The notes under the pieces are model-generated. The model saw only the letters and a program-made list of their open reading frames with translations, made no database searches and was not told where the DNA came from. From Toxonevra muliebris (lineage: Eukaryota > Arthropoda > Insecta > Diptera > Pallopteridae), in NCBI GenBank assembly GCA_963691655.1, contig OY829329.1, positions 60,525,408 through 60,589,407 on the forward strand: DNA of 64,000 nucleotides. Direction: 5' to 3'. Each line of letters opens with the position of its first letter. Positions within the stretch are counted from its first letter, which is position 1. Shown here piece by piece: positions 33,633-46,130 of this stretch. Made by a program: the position numbers and the translations under genes.

Positions 33633-35561
33633 TATGTAATAATACTACTTCTACTGCATCAACACTAAAATATCTCAATACAATAAAATTGGACCAAATG
33701 AAACAGAAAAAGAGAAAAGGACAACAGGAAAGAAAACGAAAACGAAAACGAAAAAAATAAAATTGAAATGCCAATTGAATTGAGTTTATTATAATGTCAA
33801 TTGAGCAAGTAACAGCAGCAGCGGCACACTTAGAACGTACTATACTTACAAGCACACGTACTCACACACACACACACGTACTAAATTCAGTTGCAATTTA
33901 CTCTCTCTTTCTCCTCTTAGTTGAGAACGATATTGCTGTATAATATTATCCTTTTTGCCAAATTGACAGCATAAAATTTGCAAATTTTCCAAAAAAATAA
34001 TATTGTGTAAAATAAGATAATACTCGTTAGTTCAAAAGGAATATTTTCGCATTGGCTGTAAAGTTGTGTGTATAGTTTTTTAAAGCATTTTACTTAAATA
34101 TTCAAATACAAAATAATAAAAGTGAAGAAAATGAGGTTTATAATGCTGAATGCGATAACAAATGAGATTCAAATGAGTTAAAGTTTTAGATATCTAAATA
34201 TTAAATATGCTACCAACTGAAGCGAAAAATCAAGAAATCGTTCTTTCATAAATCTTTTGTTCTAAATGGAACTAAAATTGCAAAGCTACTTATACACACC
34301 TTTTCAAATACTCAATATTGTATTTCCCCAAATTTGTTAGAATTTTCTGAGATAGGAATGAGAATAGCGCATAATATTCTGGCTGGAATTTTGCAATATT
34401 GTTTTTGAGTGACCTCGACTAATTTTCGATGAGAAATGTTTTTTTCGATATTCATTTGTTGTTTTTTCTTTTGCCTAATCCACCACACAAAGATCATTGC
34501 ATGAAAAACTAATTTCTTATCTTTCAAGGCATAATTTTTTAACAATATTTGGACTTTGGTTGTTTGGATCTTCAGTAGCCTCAACCAAATTTCGATGGAA
34601 GCGTAGTAAGTTTCATCACCATTTACCTAGTGTGGTCATACATATAAGTAGTATATTAAGTAATGACTTCAAATGGTTCAAAATGAATAAAATGTGAATT
34701 TTGGTGGGGGGGAACTTATCCCTAAAATAAAAAAAGAACCACCTCCTTCCACCCTAGGATTTGATGTGGTAGAGAAAATCTGAGCGCAAGGTTGGAATCA
34801 GCATCTCAGAGTTATTTAAAATTTTCTACTGCACTGTGTTATTATCAATTATTTTATTAACCATTAACAAAGCATTCATAAAACTAAAACATTTCGAAAT
34901 TTTCTATATAAATGGCATTAAAAATGTAATATGCAATGTAACGCCATCTGCTGAATTTCGATTTCATTCAGTGCAAAGCAGCATATTTACCAATGCCATA
35001 TGTAATCTTACGCCTGGATTTCATTATGCCAAATTTTATATGAGAAATTCCCTATTTTTGACATGGAATATGACATAGTGAAAAACGAGCATTACTATCT
35101 ATTGTTTTTCTGTCAACGCGATGCCCTCGCCCGTTTCCCTTTATTCAATAGAGAGCAATCGATAACGTAGATTTTCTTATAGGTTTTAGTTGACCTTTTT
35201 ATTAGAGAGATTAAATCAGAAGAACTTTGTTGAAATAAATGAAATTTCAACCAAATAATAAAAGTAAGAATATATATATTTATTTTTTAGAAAGAAAGTT
35301 TACAAAGGGGCAAAAAAAAAGTTGTAGATTTATTCCTGATTTTCACTAAGCCGAATTCAATTTGCCAACACGCTGAAAATTTCAACTCTCTCTTTCTTTC
35401 TGTCTATCGTTGAATATGGCAGTGAAACCCAGACATTAATAATGCCAAATTTGGCAATTTGGCTTTATTCGGAGCATTTTAAACACTGTTCGGAGTTCGC
35501 GCATTACGTTCCTGTTTGAAATTACCTTAAAAATTAAGCTTGCACAACATGCTTGCGTCGT
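32871..35561. other. Gene-free stretch with microsatellites
   Basis: CAA repeats near 33210-33227, GA-rich sequence 33286-33325, and a GT run at 33603-33629. Open frames on both strands around 33475-33855 and 34312-35078 are low in complexity or short, with no domain I recognise. Confidence 0.5.
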
Positions 35562-36590
35562 AATTGAGAGGCTGACAGGAAAAGTGGTATAACTTCTACT
35601 TTCAGAAAAAAGTGGAATAATTTTACTTAAGAGCAAAAGTAAAACGAAATATGTTCAGAGCAAAAGTGAAACGAAATATGTTCAGAGCTAAAACGGAATA
35701 AAAAACTATGCTGTTCTTACTCTGAAAGAATTGTTATACCATTTTTGTTCTTACTTTTATGGCGTTTCATTTTCACTCTAAACCGTATTACTTATGCTAT
35801 TCTTGCACTGACGCTCTAAATTATTTCACTTTTTCTCTTATATAAATTTTAGCCCGCTTTTCCTCTCAGCCTGTCATTTATCATTCGAAAGTGATATAAA
35901 ACCGAATCGTCTTCATTTGAGAGGCTGAGAGGAAAAGTGGTATAACTTCTACGTTCAGAAAAAAGTGGAATAATTTTACTTAAGAGCAAAAGCAAAACGA
36001 AATATGTTCAGAGCAAAAGTGAAACGAAATATGTTCAGAGCGAAAACGGAATAAAAAACTATGCTGTTCTTGCTCTAAAAGAATTGTTACACCATTTTTG
36101 TTTTTACTTTTAAGGCGTTTCATTTTCACTCTAAATCGTATTACTTATGCCATTCTTGCACTGACACTCTAAATTATTTCACTTTTGCTCTTATATAAGT
36201 TTTAGCCCGCTTTACCTCTCAGCCTGTCATTTATCATTCGAAAGTGATATAAAACCGAATCGTCCTCATTTGAGAGGCTGAGAGGAAAAGTGGTATAACT
36301 TCTACGTTCAGAAAAAAGTGGAATAATTTTACTTAAGAGCAAAAGCAAAACGAAATATGTTCAGAGCAAAAGTGAAACGAAATATGTTCAGAGCTAAAAC
36401 GGAATAAAAAACTATGCTGTTCTTACTCTGAAAGAATTGTTATACCATTTTTGTTCTTACTTTTATGGCGTTTCATTTTCACTCTAAACCGTATTACTTA
36501 TGCCATTCTTGCACTGAACTCTAAATTATTTCACTTTTGCTCTTATATAAATTTTAGACCGCTTTTCCTCTCAGCCTGTCAATTACGGTT
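35562..36590. repeat. Three-unit palindromic array, 353-bp period
   Basis: Units start with GAGAGGCTGA at 35566, 35919 and 36272; spacing is 353 bp both times. Each unit is itself an imperfect inverted repeat: it opens GGCTGAGAGGAAAAGTGG and closes CGCTTTTCCTCTCAGCC. Inside are repeats of GTTCAGAGCAAAAGTGAAAC and inverted ACTTTTGCTC. The array as a whole begins TAATTGA and ends TCAATTA, so its ends are inverted too. Units are highly similar, with single-base changes, and no coding capacity is seen. It behaves like a tandemly amplified MITE. Confidence 0.85.
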
Positions 36591-36706
36591 CTGATAATTT
36601 ACGCAAGCAAAAATTTGTTAACATTTTTGTGTCGTGTGTAGGCCCTATAAGTAAATGTAAAGAAAAACCTCTCTCATCTCATTCATTCACATAATAAACA
36701 CTTTAA
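36591..36706. other. Short spacer
   Basis: Unique AT-rich sequence between the palindromic array and the TTA-flanked element; nothing recognised. Confidence 0.4.
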
Positions 36707-36709
36707 TTA

Positions 36710-39018
36710 CACTGTTCAACACACAAAAAAATAACAAGGTTCTGAAGGTGGATTCTGATAGAACTCGAGAAAAAAAAAAAACTATACGTATCGCGGCTTT
36801 TTGAAAGTTTACGTCTAATTTTCTTTTTACGCGAGCCTAAAGTTTGCCCATTTCTAACAGGTTAAGAATAATAAATCATAGGTCAACTTGTTAGTTTTGC
36901 AACAAAGCTTGTTTGTATGTTCAGCAACTTATAAAAGAATTTTCTGTATAAATATTTTCTTTCAACCTATTAACCCTTTAGTGCCCACCGTTATGGGTCT
37001 TTTTCGCTCTTTTCTAAAAGAGTTACATATTTGATCCATTACGAGGGTTGAAAGAGGGTTAATATGTTCAAGAAATATGTTGCGCATGAAATTCTACTAT
37101 AGGTTACTGCACAACAAAAATCTGTAAACTTGAATTTAGTTAAAATAAACCCAAATTCCAAAAATTGTTTAAAATTGGTTTTTGTTTAAAAGTATTTTCT
37201 AAACTAAAAATTTATTTTACATTGCAAAATAAATTTTAATTAAGTTATTAACTAAATTAAGCACTTATATCTTCAAATGTGGATTAGCTTTTTGTAACGG
37301 TATATTTGCTTTTTCAACGATTTTTTTTCACAATTTCGGTACTTTGTAAATTTATAAAAATCATTACTTCAGTTTAATAGTCCAGTTAAGTTTGCTAAAG
37401 TCTTCTCCTATTTTTTTTATCTAGGTAATATTTTCTTTGTTTCCATAAAATGACAAATTGTGCAGAAAAATATGATTGATTTTGCTACGTATGCGGAAAA
37501 CACTTTCTCTCAGAAAATCATGTTTATTTTTTTAATAGTAAAGTTTAAGATATTTTAAAGTTGTATTTTGAGTTAGAAGTATTTCCTGCTGAATCTTGGA
37601 CACCGAAACATTGTTGCCGTAATTGTTACAATGGTTTAATTTCATGATCGTAGGTTAACTTATTGTTGCAATTTATTCTAGTAAGATTTTTTAACTTTTC
37701 CTCTGAAGGCCAACGAAACTCGAATGCGTTGGCTAGGTCCTAGAGAGTATAATTCGCAAACTATATTTGCACAAATAAAACTGTATTGAATTTAAACAGA
37801 CACAGACAAAAACAATTTTGAATATGCTTTGCTTTGTTGGGTGTGCCTCATTGTGATGAAATTCTGGTACCATATTTATCAGAACAAAGACACCAACATC
37901 CAATAATATAGAGTTTTCAGAAATTGCTGAATAAAAACCTTGTGAAGCAACTACTCGACCAAAATTAATGTCACTAGAACATCTGAATACTCTAGTCCGA
38001 AAACTGGAACTATCTAAATCAAAAGAATTTTGGTAGCAGATTTAAAGTCTTTTAAATTGTTAGAAACTGGGGTAAACGTTACCAGTTACCGAAGACTCTT
38101 GTTGGCATTTATGACATAGTTTACTGCTAATGAGGATAACTCATTCGCGTATTGTAATGATATTGAAAGTTTAATGACAGAAATGATGAAGGCGTCTTTT
38201 TATTGACTCACCCAAACATAACACATTATAACACCAAGCCATTGATTCCGATAGCATATGGAAACGGCATGAAAGTAAACTATGAACCGTTGAGATTCAT
38301 TTTTGAAAGAATTAAATGTGCATTATAAATGGCGCATTTGTTGTGATTTGAAAGTGGCTGCTTTTCTCACAGGTAGGTATAAGAAAAAAGGTATTTGTTA
38401 TTGAATGTGAAAAAATTCCACAAATTACGTATTTTCTGCATATTATCAATACTCTATTGAATAATTTAATTAATTAATGGTTGTTTTGCAATATAAAATA
38501 TATTTTTAGTCTAGAAAATGTTTTTAAAGACACACCAGTTCACTGCGTATAAAAGGTGAAAATTTGAATTTGGGTTTAGTTTTACTAAAATCAAGTTAAC
38601 AGATTTTTGTTGTTCAGTGACTTATATTAAAATTTCATGGACAACATATTTCTTCAATATATTAACCCACTATCGACCCTTTTAATGGGTCAAAAATGTA
38701 ACTTTTTTGGAAAAGGGCAAAAAAGACCCATAACCGTGGGCACTAAAGTGTTAATATGTTGCAAGAAAATATTCTAATTGAAATTCTATTATAAGTTGCT
38801 GAACATCTAAACAAGCTTTGATACAAAACTAACATGTTTTCCTATGATTTATTATACTTAACCTGTTAGAAATGGGCAAACTTTAGGGCCGCGTAAAAAG
38901 AAAATTAGACATAAACCTTTAAAATGCCGAGACACGTATGATTTTTTTTCTCAAGTTCTATCAGAATTTACTTTCAGAACCTTGTTATTTTGAAAAAATT
39001 GATTTTTGTCGGACAGTG
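36710..39018 (+). mobile_element. TTA-flanked element with ~430-bp inverted ends
   Basis: Starts CACTGTTCAACA after TTA (36707-36709) and ends TGTCGGACAGTG before TTA (39019-39021). The left arm 36710-37150 returns inverted at about 38575-39018. Each arm contains an inner palindrome around TATTAACCC and GGGTTAATATG. The core carries a decayed coding region (37449-38390). A 3-bp TTA duplication is my reading of the flanks. A solo arm of the same family is at 3283-3712. Superfamily not identified. Confidence 0.85.
37449..38390 (+). pseudogene. Fossil of a Cys-rich arthropod multicopy protein family
   Basis: No long frame survives, but ordered blocks in shifting frames are visible: FCYVCGKHFL (about 37480), a second zinc-type block TPKHCCRNCYNGL (about 37600-37635), LEHLNTLVRKLELSKSKEFW (about 37975-38030), RRLFIDSPKH (about 38190), IPIAYGNGMKVNYEPL (about 38250-38290) and KWRICCDLKVAAFLTG (about 38325-38375). 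From memory, these blocks occur in this order in large unnamed protein families in arthropod genomes. Paired CxxC motifs suggest DNA binding. Its place between long inverted repeats suggests it was this element's own transposase; that link is inference. Confidence 0.6.
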
Positions 39019-39021
39019 TTA

Positions 39022-41517
39022 TAGTGCAAACGAGAGCATGGGTATTTGCTAATGGTCTCTACTTCTTCTCACTCACACTAGCTCCTCTTTCCCTTACACT
39101 ACAGCAATACCCTTTGGCCACTTCTAGTAACAGCTTCCTTTTGAATAAATTAATGACACTTTATTTCGCTTAAATCGAACAGCAACAACAGCATTTAAAA
39201 TTTGTTAAGACGATTTGCTTTCGTGCTTTCAAATTCAATGATTTGTAACATAATTTCTATATACATAATAATATTAATCTTTATTTCATACTACAACTAC
39301 TATATTATACTGCAATTTTTTTTTGCCAGGATTTGTCATTTGTTATTTGTATAAATGTGTCTCTTTCTGTAGTAATTTATATAAAATGTATACATCAAGA
39401 CCTTCAAGACATCATCACTTTAGTTTGCTACTTTCTAAAAGAAAGAGAAAGTGTGGAAGACAGTTTAAATAGACAAGGCATAGAATGAATGAGACCTTTC
39501 AACACATACGCCTAGCATCACTTATCATTTTGAATTTGCTGCTTATAAGCTACAAGAAATGAAATGATATGCTGCTATTACTCCTCTACTTTTCTATTGT
39601 CGAAATAGCGACAGACAGACAGATAGACTAACTGAAATGTGTCTCCATTGGCAAATGAAAAATTACTTTACCAAAAAATATTCTCACTCACTCATGTTAT
39701 TAATATGGACAATACGACAACAACAACAACAACAACAGAAATAACAACAAAAATAAAAATGAAACCTGCTTGTTAAATGATTCAATGGAACTCAAGGGAT
39801 CATAATAGAGTGTTTGGCTAAAATAAAATACATACACACTTTCATGTGTATGTGTGTTTATTGATGTGTTTAGAAACCAAAATAGAAAATTCGACTATTT
39901 AAGCTGTCAACATTACTACATGTTACTTTTATTAATTACATTTACAATAATAATAGCTAATAACAACAAAATTCTAGTATGCTTGTATATATATGTATAT
40001 ATATTTGCTACAACAACAATAACCACTATACAATATCAACAACGACAACAAACACGACATAATAAAAATACATTATTAGTTTGTTTAGCAATTTAGCAAA
40101 TTATATAAAATGTCCCCAAGGTGTATTTAGCAAAAGTTTTTTTCGTTTTTTTATGCTTTATTTTTGTTTTCGTTTAGTTTTTTTTTTTTCTTTTTTTTAA
40201 AGCCATTTGTAAGCGCATAATTGTATTTTTCTTATTTTATGGAAGTTTTTTCGGTGAGTCCTCACGAACTCTAAAGTTGTATAATGCATAAACGTGAGTT
40301 TGAAAGAGAGAAGAAATCTGTCGGAAGATGGAGAGAGATGAAAAAAGAGAGCCAACAAGTAATTGTACAGTTTTGTATAAATATCTGTGTTGCTAATGAA
40401 TCGTAATTATATTTCTAAATTTCCTACCAGGTGAAGTCTACCCGGAGATTTCACAAGTTTAAAGCAGTGATAGCCATTTACATAGGCGCGATGAACGACT
40501 GAGAGCTTACTTTATGGAAATGTGCAATTTCTTACGCTCTTTTGCATGCACTGCATGGCCATAGCTAGTGAAAAGTCAGTGGGAAATTTCAGATTCAAGT
40601 AAAAAGTTTCAGTTTTTTCATTAAGAAAATTTTAAGAATATATCGTAAAAACTTTTTTTAGGTACTTTTCAACTGTAACATTCCTTTAGTCAGGACCGAA
40701 TGCAGGAAAAAATTGGGAAAAGATGGAAATTTTAGTTAAAGGGACTTATGTTTATAAATAGGTGTCTAAATTATTTCACTTTTGAAAGAAAAGTCCATAA
40801 ATACCCTGTAGCCATTTCTGTTTAGTTTGAAATCCCTCTGGTGGTATATTGATTTCTTGATTTCTTGCATAGCATAAAAAAAAACATTTTACAATAATGA
40901 AAAAACAATTTTCTCGGTTTGTGTTCAAGAAAACATCAAGCTGGCATTCTTGCATCAATAGCCATGATATTTTGCCCTAATGTTCTGAATTCTGCTTGAA
41001 TCGTTGTCCTACTTACTCGTACTCAATGGAGTGAGATTAGCTGCTGTCAGTACAGAACACTGGCCAATTAGGATTCATTCGTAAAGATGACTAACCATCC
41101 CCTTTTAATGAATATTGTTCAAGTGGTTAGGATAGCAGCGAGAAATAACCTATTAAGCAAATTAATTTATTACAGTCTGGTCTTAGCAATAACTAGTCAA
41201 TCTACCAAAAAATTTTCTAAGTAAACTTCACCGAACTTATCAAGTTCCTCAAGCATAGATAAATTTAGAAGACGATTCAGAAAAAATAATGGTTTCAATA
41301 TAATTTTGTCAGCTGAATTGAAGTATGTAAGAAGCTTTTTGCATTTTCGGTTCAGAAAATATCTCGAAACCCTGACATGGTAGAAAAATTATGTTCCCAG
41401 ACCAGAAATTCCCAGGATTCAGTGCATATAGCTACATGAGAAATTTGTCCTTGCTCTCAGTTATCTAAAACTTTACAGGCCTGTGTAATCACACGCCCAA
41501 AAAATGCACTAAAAACA
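39022..41517. other. Gene-free stretch with microsatellites
   Basis: A CAA run at 39718-39737, T-rich sequence 40140-40200, and otherwise unique AT-rich DNA. A good acceptor-like TTTCCTACCAG ends at 40431 but no donor or convincing exon follows. Confidence 0.5.
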
Positions 41518-42490
41518 CTAGTTTACAGCCAATTTGTGCTAAAGATGTTACTATTTTTCTTTTATGTACTTTGGACCACTAAACTCAAAAATGGCATCAA
41601 AAATTTTTTTTATGGATAGGTTTTCGAGATTTCATTTTTTGAATTTTTTGTTTGTTTTTTTTTTCGAAGGTGGTTTGACAGTATTGACCATATCTCGATA
41701 AGACAACAACCAATAAATTATTATTATAATTGCAAAAGGTATCAGATGAAAGATAATTAATTTACCAATAAATATTTTTAACAATATTTTCCAATCAACC
41801 CAGTAGTTTAAGTGCAATTGGTCAAAATATGAAACAAAAAACGTTTTTTTGGACAAAAATTTAAATCGAAAACTCACTTAAAAAGTAATAAAGACTAGAA
41901 AACGTAAAAATTTGCCCTATTTCTTAATTTTTGCATAAAGTGTAAACTTTTATGTAGAGAACCTGGTATTTATGAACTAATTCAATGGATAAATACAGAA
42001 GCTATGACCAATTATGTACGAAGACCAAAATTCAACTTTTTCTCTATATTTGTATTTTTCCTCATTTATAAAATATATTATCGTTTTATTCTGTCTGTCT
42101 CTCCTTATAGTAGCATATATAAAAGTATATGTGGAAATTTTGCTTTCGCAATTGAAACGCTCTTTGTTTGAAAACGTTATGAAAATTTTTGTTAATTTAG
42201 TAGACATAAATATATATATATATATATGGGACATTCTCTGTCAACAGGATATTTATTGGTAAATTAATTATCTTTCATCTGATACCTTTTAGAAGCATAT
42301 TGGTTGTTGTCTTCTCGAGATATGGTCTAAACCTTTGGAAAAAACAAAAAAAAAATCAAAAAATGATATCTCGAAAACCGATCCATAAACAAATTTTTTG
42401 ATGCAATTTTCGAGTTTAGTGGTTTAAAGTACAAAAAAGAAAAATATTAGTATTCTTAGCACAGAAATTTTTTTTTAATTAGTAAACTAC
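41518..42490. mobile_element. GTTTAC-terminal element, copy B (uninterrupted)
   Basis: Ends GTTTAC and GTAAAC lie between TA dinucleotides. The arms at about 41530-41790 and 42245-42480 are inverted copies (shared block CAGATGAAAGATAATTAATT at 41745 and inverted near 42265). Non-coding. Copy A at 27277 is the same family, and this copy preserves the empty TTAA where the piggyBac element sits in copy A. Confidence 0.85.
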
Positions 42491-44959
42491 TGAAATCAGT
42501 CATTTTCAAAGCATTTGTAGTTTACTAAAACTTTGAAGAACTCCCTACAGACTGGCAATGCTAATACATATATGAGAAAGAGAGAGAGAGTGAGCGAAAG
42601 AGAGTAGTATGAGCACATGTACCAGGGCTGTCGTTTTGGAATTTTTTCGCTAAGTGAAATATTAAAAAAAAATTGAAGTTTTCCGAATTGAATTTCTAAA
42701 ATGTGAAGTGTTTTTTGAAGTGTAATAAGAAAACGACATATTACACTATACAACAAAATGGAAAAAATTGCAATACCCATTTCCGAAGTTGATGGTACTT
42801 AGTGTCTTTTGGTCGCTGAATCCGAATCTGAATTGGTGAACGGTTTCACAATGACATAAAATCTAGGTTTATGGAATGAGGAAATGCTATCCCATGATCA
42901 TTAGAGACAAAATGTGAATATTACTGAATTCTTTGCTTAATTAATCGATTCATAAAAAAACCAGCGATGAGATATTTCGTTTTTAGCACTTAATAATGGC
43001 AAAAACATAGGTAATTCAAAAAAAACTATTTTTTAGTCAGAATTTCAACTTTGAATATCAATAACTTTTGACAGAAATGAAACAGAGAATCAAATAAATT
43101 TTTAAATTAAGGATAATTTAATTGCCTTTTGGTTAAGATACAGATGCTTTACTTTTAGTTTCGAGAAAATGGTAATTTTGATGAAAACGGCAAGTATATC
43201 GAAAACCTGAGTTGCTACAACAAAACTGATGGCAGATTCGGACTNNNNNNNNNNNNNNNNNNNNNNNNNNNNNNNNNNNNNNNNNNNNNNNNNNNNNNNN
43301 NNNNNNNNNNNNNNNNNNNNNNNNNNNNNNNNNNNNNNNNNNNNNNNNNNNNNNNNNNNNNNNNNNNNNNNNNNNNNNNNNNNNNNNNNNNNNNNNNNNN
43401 NNNNNNNNNNNNNNNNNNNNNNNNNNNNNNNNNNNNNNNNNNNNAAAATAATAACAAAAAATTAGCGATAGAAACAACAACGACAATGAGTCTATAGAAC
43501 AACTTGCCCTTGATGGTTTTGAGATTTTTTCAAAAAGATTTTTTATTTTTATTGGAATCTTGTGATATAAAAAACACTGCAAATGTGAAAATCAAATCGT
43601 ATTACTGCATTGTTGTTGTTGTTGTTTTAGTATTTTCTTTGCCTTTCTTTAAGGCAAATTTAATATTAAATATATTTAATATTAATATTAAAATTAAAAG
43701 CTTGGTTTGAACAAAGCAATCATCTCAAAAACCTTATAATTATCGAAAAAAAATTTGTTTCTCTTTTATTGAATTAATGTTCTCCTCATTTTTAGTATTA
43801 AGCACTAAAAATAAGGTTTACATTGAAAGAAAGGGCAGGAAAAAGGTTAAAAATATTGCGAATAATTTTCTGTTTAAATTTCTTCGTGGTTCTTCTTTTT
43901 TTACTTTTATCCCCCCACTTTATCTCCTTCTTTTTCATCTTAATTTCCAGCCTATTTTTCTTTTTTTTCGTAATTCTCTGCGCTCATCTAAAAGTTCACT
44001 AACTTTTCAAGAGTAATTGAAGTAATATTCTGCGAAAAAGTGAAAAAAAAGACGAAAAATTGAGAAAATGAAATCATTAAATATTTTAATTAAATTGAGT
44101 TCATTAAACTTAAGACTTGATATTTTTCCTATAAAATTATTAATGCAGATATTTTTTATGCTTTAAAGTGTTTACTTTTTTCTATAAGAAAAAAATTTTG
44201 TTTGTTAAAAATGCATAATTAAGTGTTGCATAACATGCAGGCATATATCGCTGTTCTTTCCTGATTTTCTTTCAAATGCCTTCAATATTCTACATAGACA
44301 TGCATACTTCAAGTCTGTATATATGAAAATGCATCTGCATATTCTATCTATTTACCTTCACTCTTCCGTTTTTTACTTTGTTGTTTATAAAAACGTGTTT
44401 TTGATGGCATACATGATAAAAAGTCATCAGCTTGTGTTTTCAAAATTGAAGCCTTTGAAATTTTTTGTCTGCGTTTGTGTGAGGAAAATAAATATTTTTC
44501 AAAGCACGCACAAAATATTAAGCACTGAAAAAGAACAAGAAAAAAATTCATAAGAAAATATTCATACAATTTTTGAAAGTGTTGTAATTTTTTTTATATT
44601 TGCTTAAAAGAATATCGGAAAAATTTTAAAATTTTTTTCTGGTCACTAGCACATGAGGGTGAACTTTTTCTTTTTAATATCATATTTTTCCACTTTAGAT
44701 ATCAATGGCCCATAATACTCACAATCTAATCAGTTGCCGATTTACTACTGTCACATTTTAGGTCACTGCATATACAGATGACATTACACAGAAGATGTCT
44801 GTCAACTTCCAACCGAGAAGAAGCGCTAGATTCTAATTTGATTTTCGCAGCTAAAAGAGATTTAGAAATGGAAAGATATGAAACGGAAACGGAAGTCGGG
44901 ATAAATAGAAAAGAGAGAAAATGTTTAATAGCGTCAATTCATGATTATTTTACTCAAGA
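42491..44959. other. Repeat fragments, gap and AT-rich sequence
   Basis: A truncated MITE-like piece at about 42622-42737 starts CAGGGCTGTCGTTTT and ends AAAACGACA. Right after it, TTA-CACTATACAACA at about 42748 resembles the terminus of the 36710-type element, and may start another element running into the N gap. From 43445 on I see AT-rich sequence without a supported gene. The open frame 44778-44969 was considered and not called. Confidence 0.45.
43245..43444. other. Assembly gap (200 N)
   Basis: Exactly 200 N, a conventional placeholder length; true size unknown. Frames spanning it are meaningless. Confidence 0.99.
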
Positions 44960-45250
44960 GAGTGAGTAAGGAAAGTGGGTATTAAAGAAAGTGTGGAAGA
45001 GTAAGAGGAGGATTGAGAAACCGTGAGTGTTGAAATAGGGAAGGAGTGGTTGGGGGGAGAAAGGAATGAAAAGGTGAGTAGTTAGGGAGAGCAGGGCAGG
45101 AGAGACAAATGTAAGAAGCAAAGAATGGTTATTGGAAAAGAGGGGAGGAGGCTAGGCAGTAGGAATGAATAAAGGTAGGGAAGTAGGAATGAAGAGATGG
45201 CGAAAAGAAAATGGACTGTGGAAGGTAGAGATTTAGGGATAAACAGATGT
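44960..45250. repeat. Purine-rich degenerate minisatellite
   Basis: G/A-rich variants of units such as GGGATGAAGAGATGTAGG and AGTGAAGG. The same kind of sequence resumes at 47109-47265, and further tracts lie at 48990-49431 and 50897-51060, suggesting one region split by insertions. Confidence 0.65.
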
Positions 45251-45254
45251 AGGG

Positions 45255-45746
45255 GTGAGAAGTTGTATTTCACGACCGCTGACATTCGTATCGCTCGACA
45301 CTGAAGACCAGGAGCCCATAACTCCAAATCATTTTTTATTGGGTAGTTCGAGTGGTGCCAAGCCATTTTGCAAAGCAGAAAATATAAACTTAAAAATGTG
45401 CCTGCGACAAAGTGAAAATTTTGCTAACTTATTCTGGCGACGATGGGTCCGTGAAATGCTTTCAACACTGACACGCCGCAGCAAATGGTTTACAAAGGTA
45501 AAACCTTTCTCTACAGGAGTTGTCGTCCTCATAGTTGATGAAAATGCAGAAAGAAACACTTGGTTAAAAGGAATAGTCATCGAAACGACGCTTGCGAAAG
45601 ACGGTCAGGTGAGACGAGCCAAGGTCAAAACTAAACAAGGCGTTCTGGAAAGACCAGCGGTAAAATTAGCAGTGCTCGACATCGGCAAAGATCAGGCAAG
45701 CTCAGACGGATCGGTCGCTTACCGGGGGGAGATTGTTACCCATTAA
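45255..45746 (+). pseudogene. BEL/Pao Pol C-terminus (DUF5641-type)
   Basis: Truncated frame without its own start. It opens with SRPLTFVS and EPITPNHFLLG, the end of the integrase region in BEL/Pao polyproteins, followed by a conserved C-terminal domain with FWRRWVREML, a small beta-rich part (VVVLIVDENAERNTWLKG) and a closing RRAKVKTKQGVLERPAVKLAVL. The stop at 45744-45746 lies within the first bases of the LTR, normal for this group. This remaining part has no stop or shift, so the truncation is fairly young. Protease, RT, RNase H and the integrase core are absent. Confidence 0.9.
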
Positions 45747-46130
45747 GGCAACCGTGAATAGAAGCAACAACATAAATTTACAACCATGCGCACATTCTTA
45801 TTTTCTGTATTTCATTTTCTACCTTTTTACGAACGACTTTCGTTCTTTCCTTTTCTCATTTTACTCTTGCAGTGCGCACATGGTTTTAATTAACCATTTT
45901 GATATTAAATAATTAGAAACTAAGGTATTGTGAATATTGAAAATTGAGTTGAAATTTGTAATTGAATTATATTGAATTTCTAGATTTTTAAAGCTCATTC
46001 GCTTATCTCATTCGCTTATCTCGATCGCTTATTCTTCACAACGATAGGAATTAGCATGCATAAAGCACTTAGGTGCTAATAAAAGCAAGAGCTATTAAAA
46101 CTTCGTGATCTTTTTGTTTTATTTCCAACA
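45256..46130 (+). mobile_element. BEL/Pao retrotransposon 3' end with LTR
   Basis: The piece holds the last part of pol and one LTR. Everything 5' of the pol C-terminus is missing, so it arose by truncation or recombination rather than as a solo LTR. It sits between purine-rich sequence on the left and the GGGAGC-terminal element on the right. Confidence 0.85.
45734..46130 (+). repeat. BEL/Pao 3' LTR
   Basis: Starts TGTTACCC directly after a purine tract (CCGGGGGGAGAT, likely the polypurine primer site) and ends TTTCCAACA, so the TG...CA rule holds. Length is 397 bp. An AATAAA at about 46078 is a plausible polyadenylation signal. Confidence 0.75.

Noticed and set aside
35562..36590. Regular repeats considered as a CRISPR-like array
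   Set aside because: Units are 353 bp, palindromic and contiguous without unique spacers; the DNA is eukaryotic.
40432..40503. Possible exon after TTTCCTACCAG
   Set aside because: Open for only about 23 codons, with no clear donor and no recognisable peptide.
43133..43582. Open frames running across the gap
   Set aside because: They exist only because N bases do not create stops.
44778..44969. 63-codon frame with acceptor-like start and a donor-like GTGAGTAAG at its end, considered as an exon
   Set aside because: The acceptor lacks a pyrimidine tract, the peptide shows no domain, and the donor merges with the purine-rich minisatellite.
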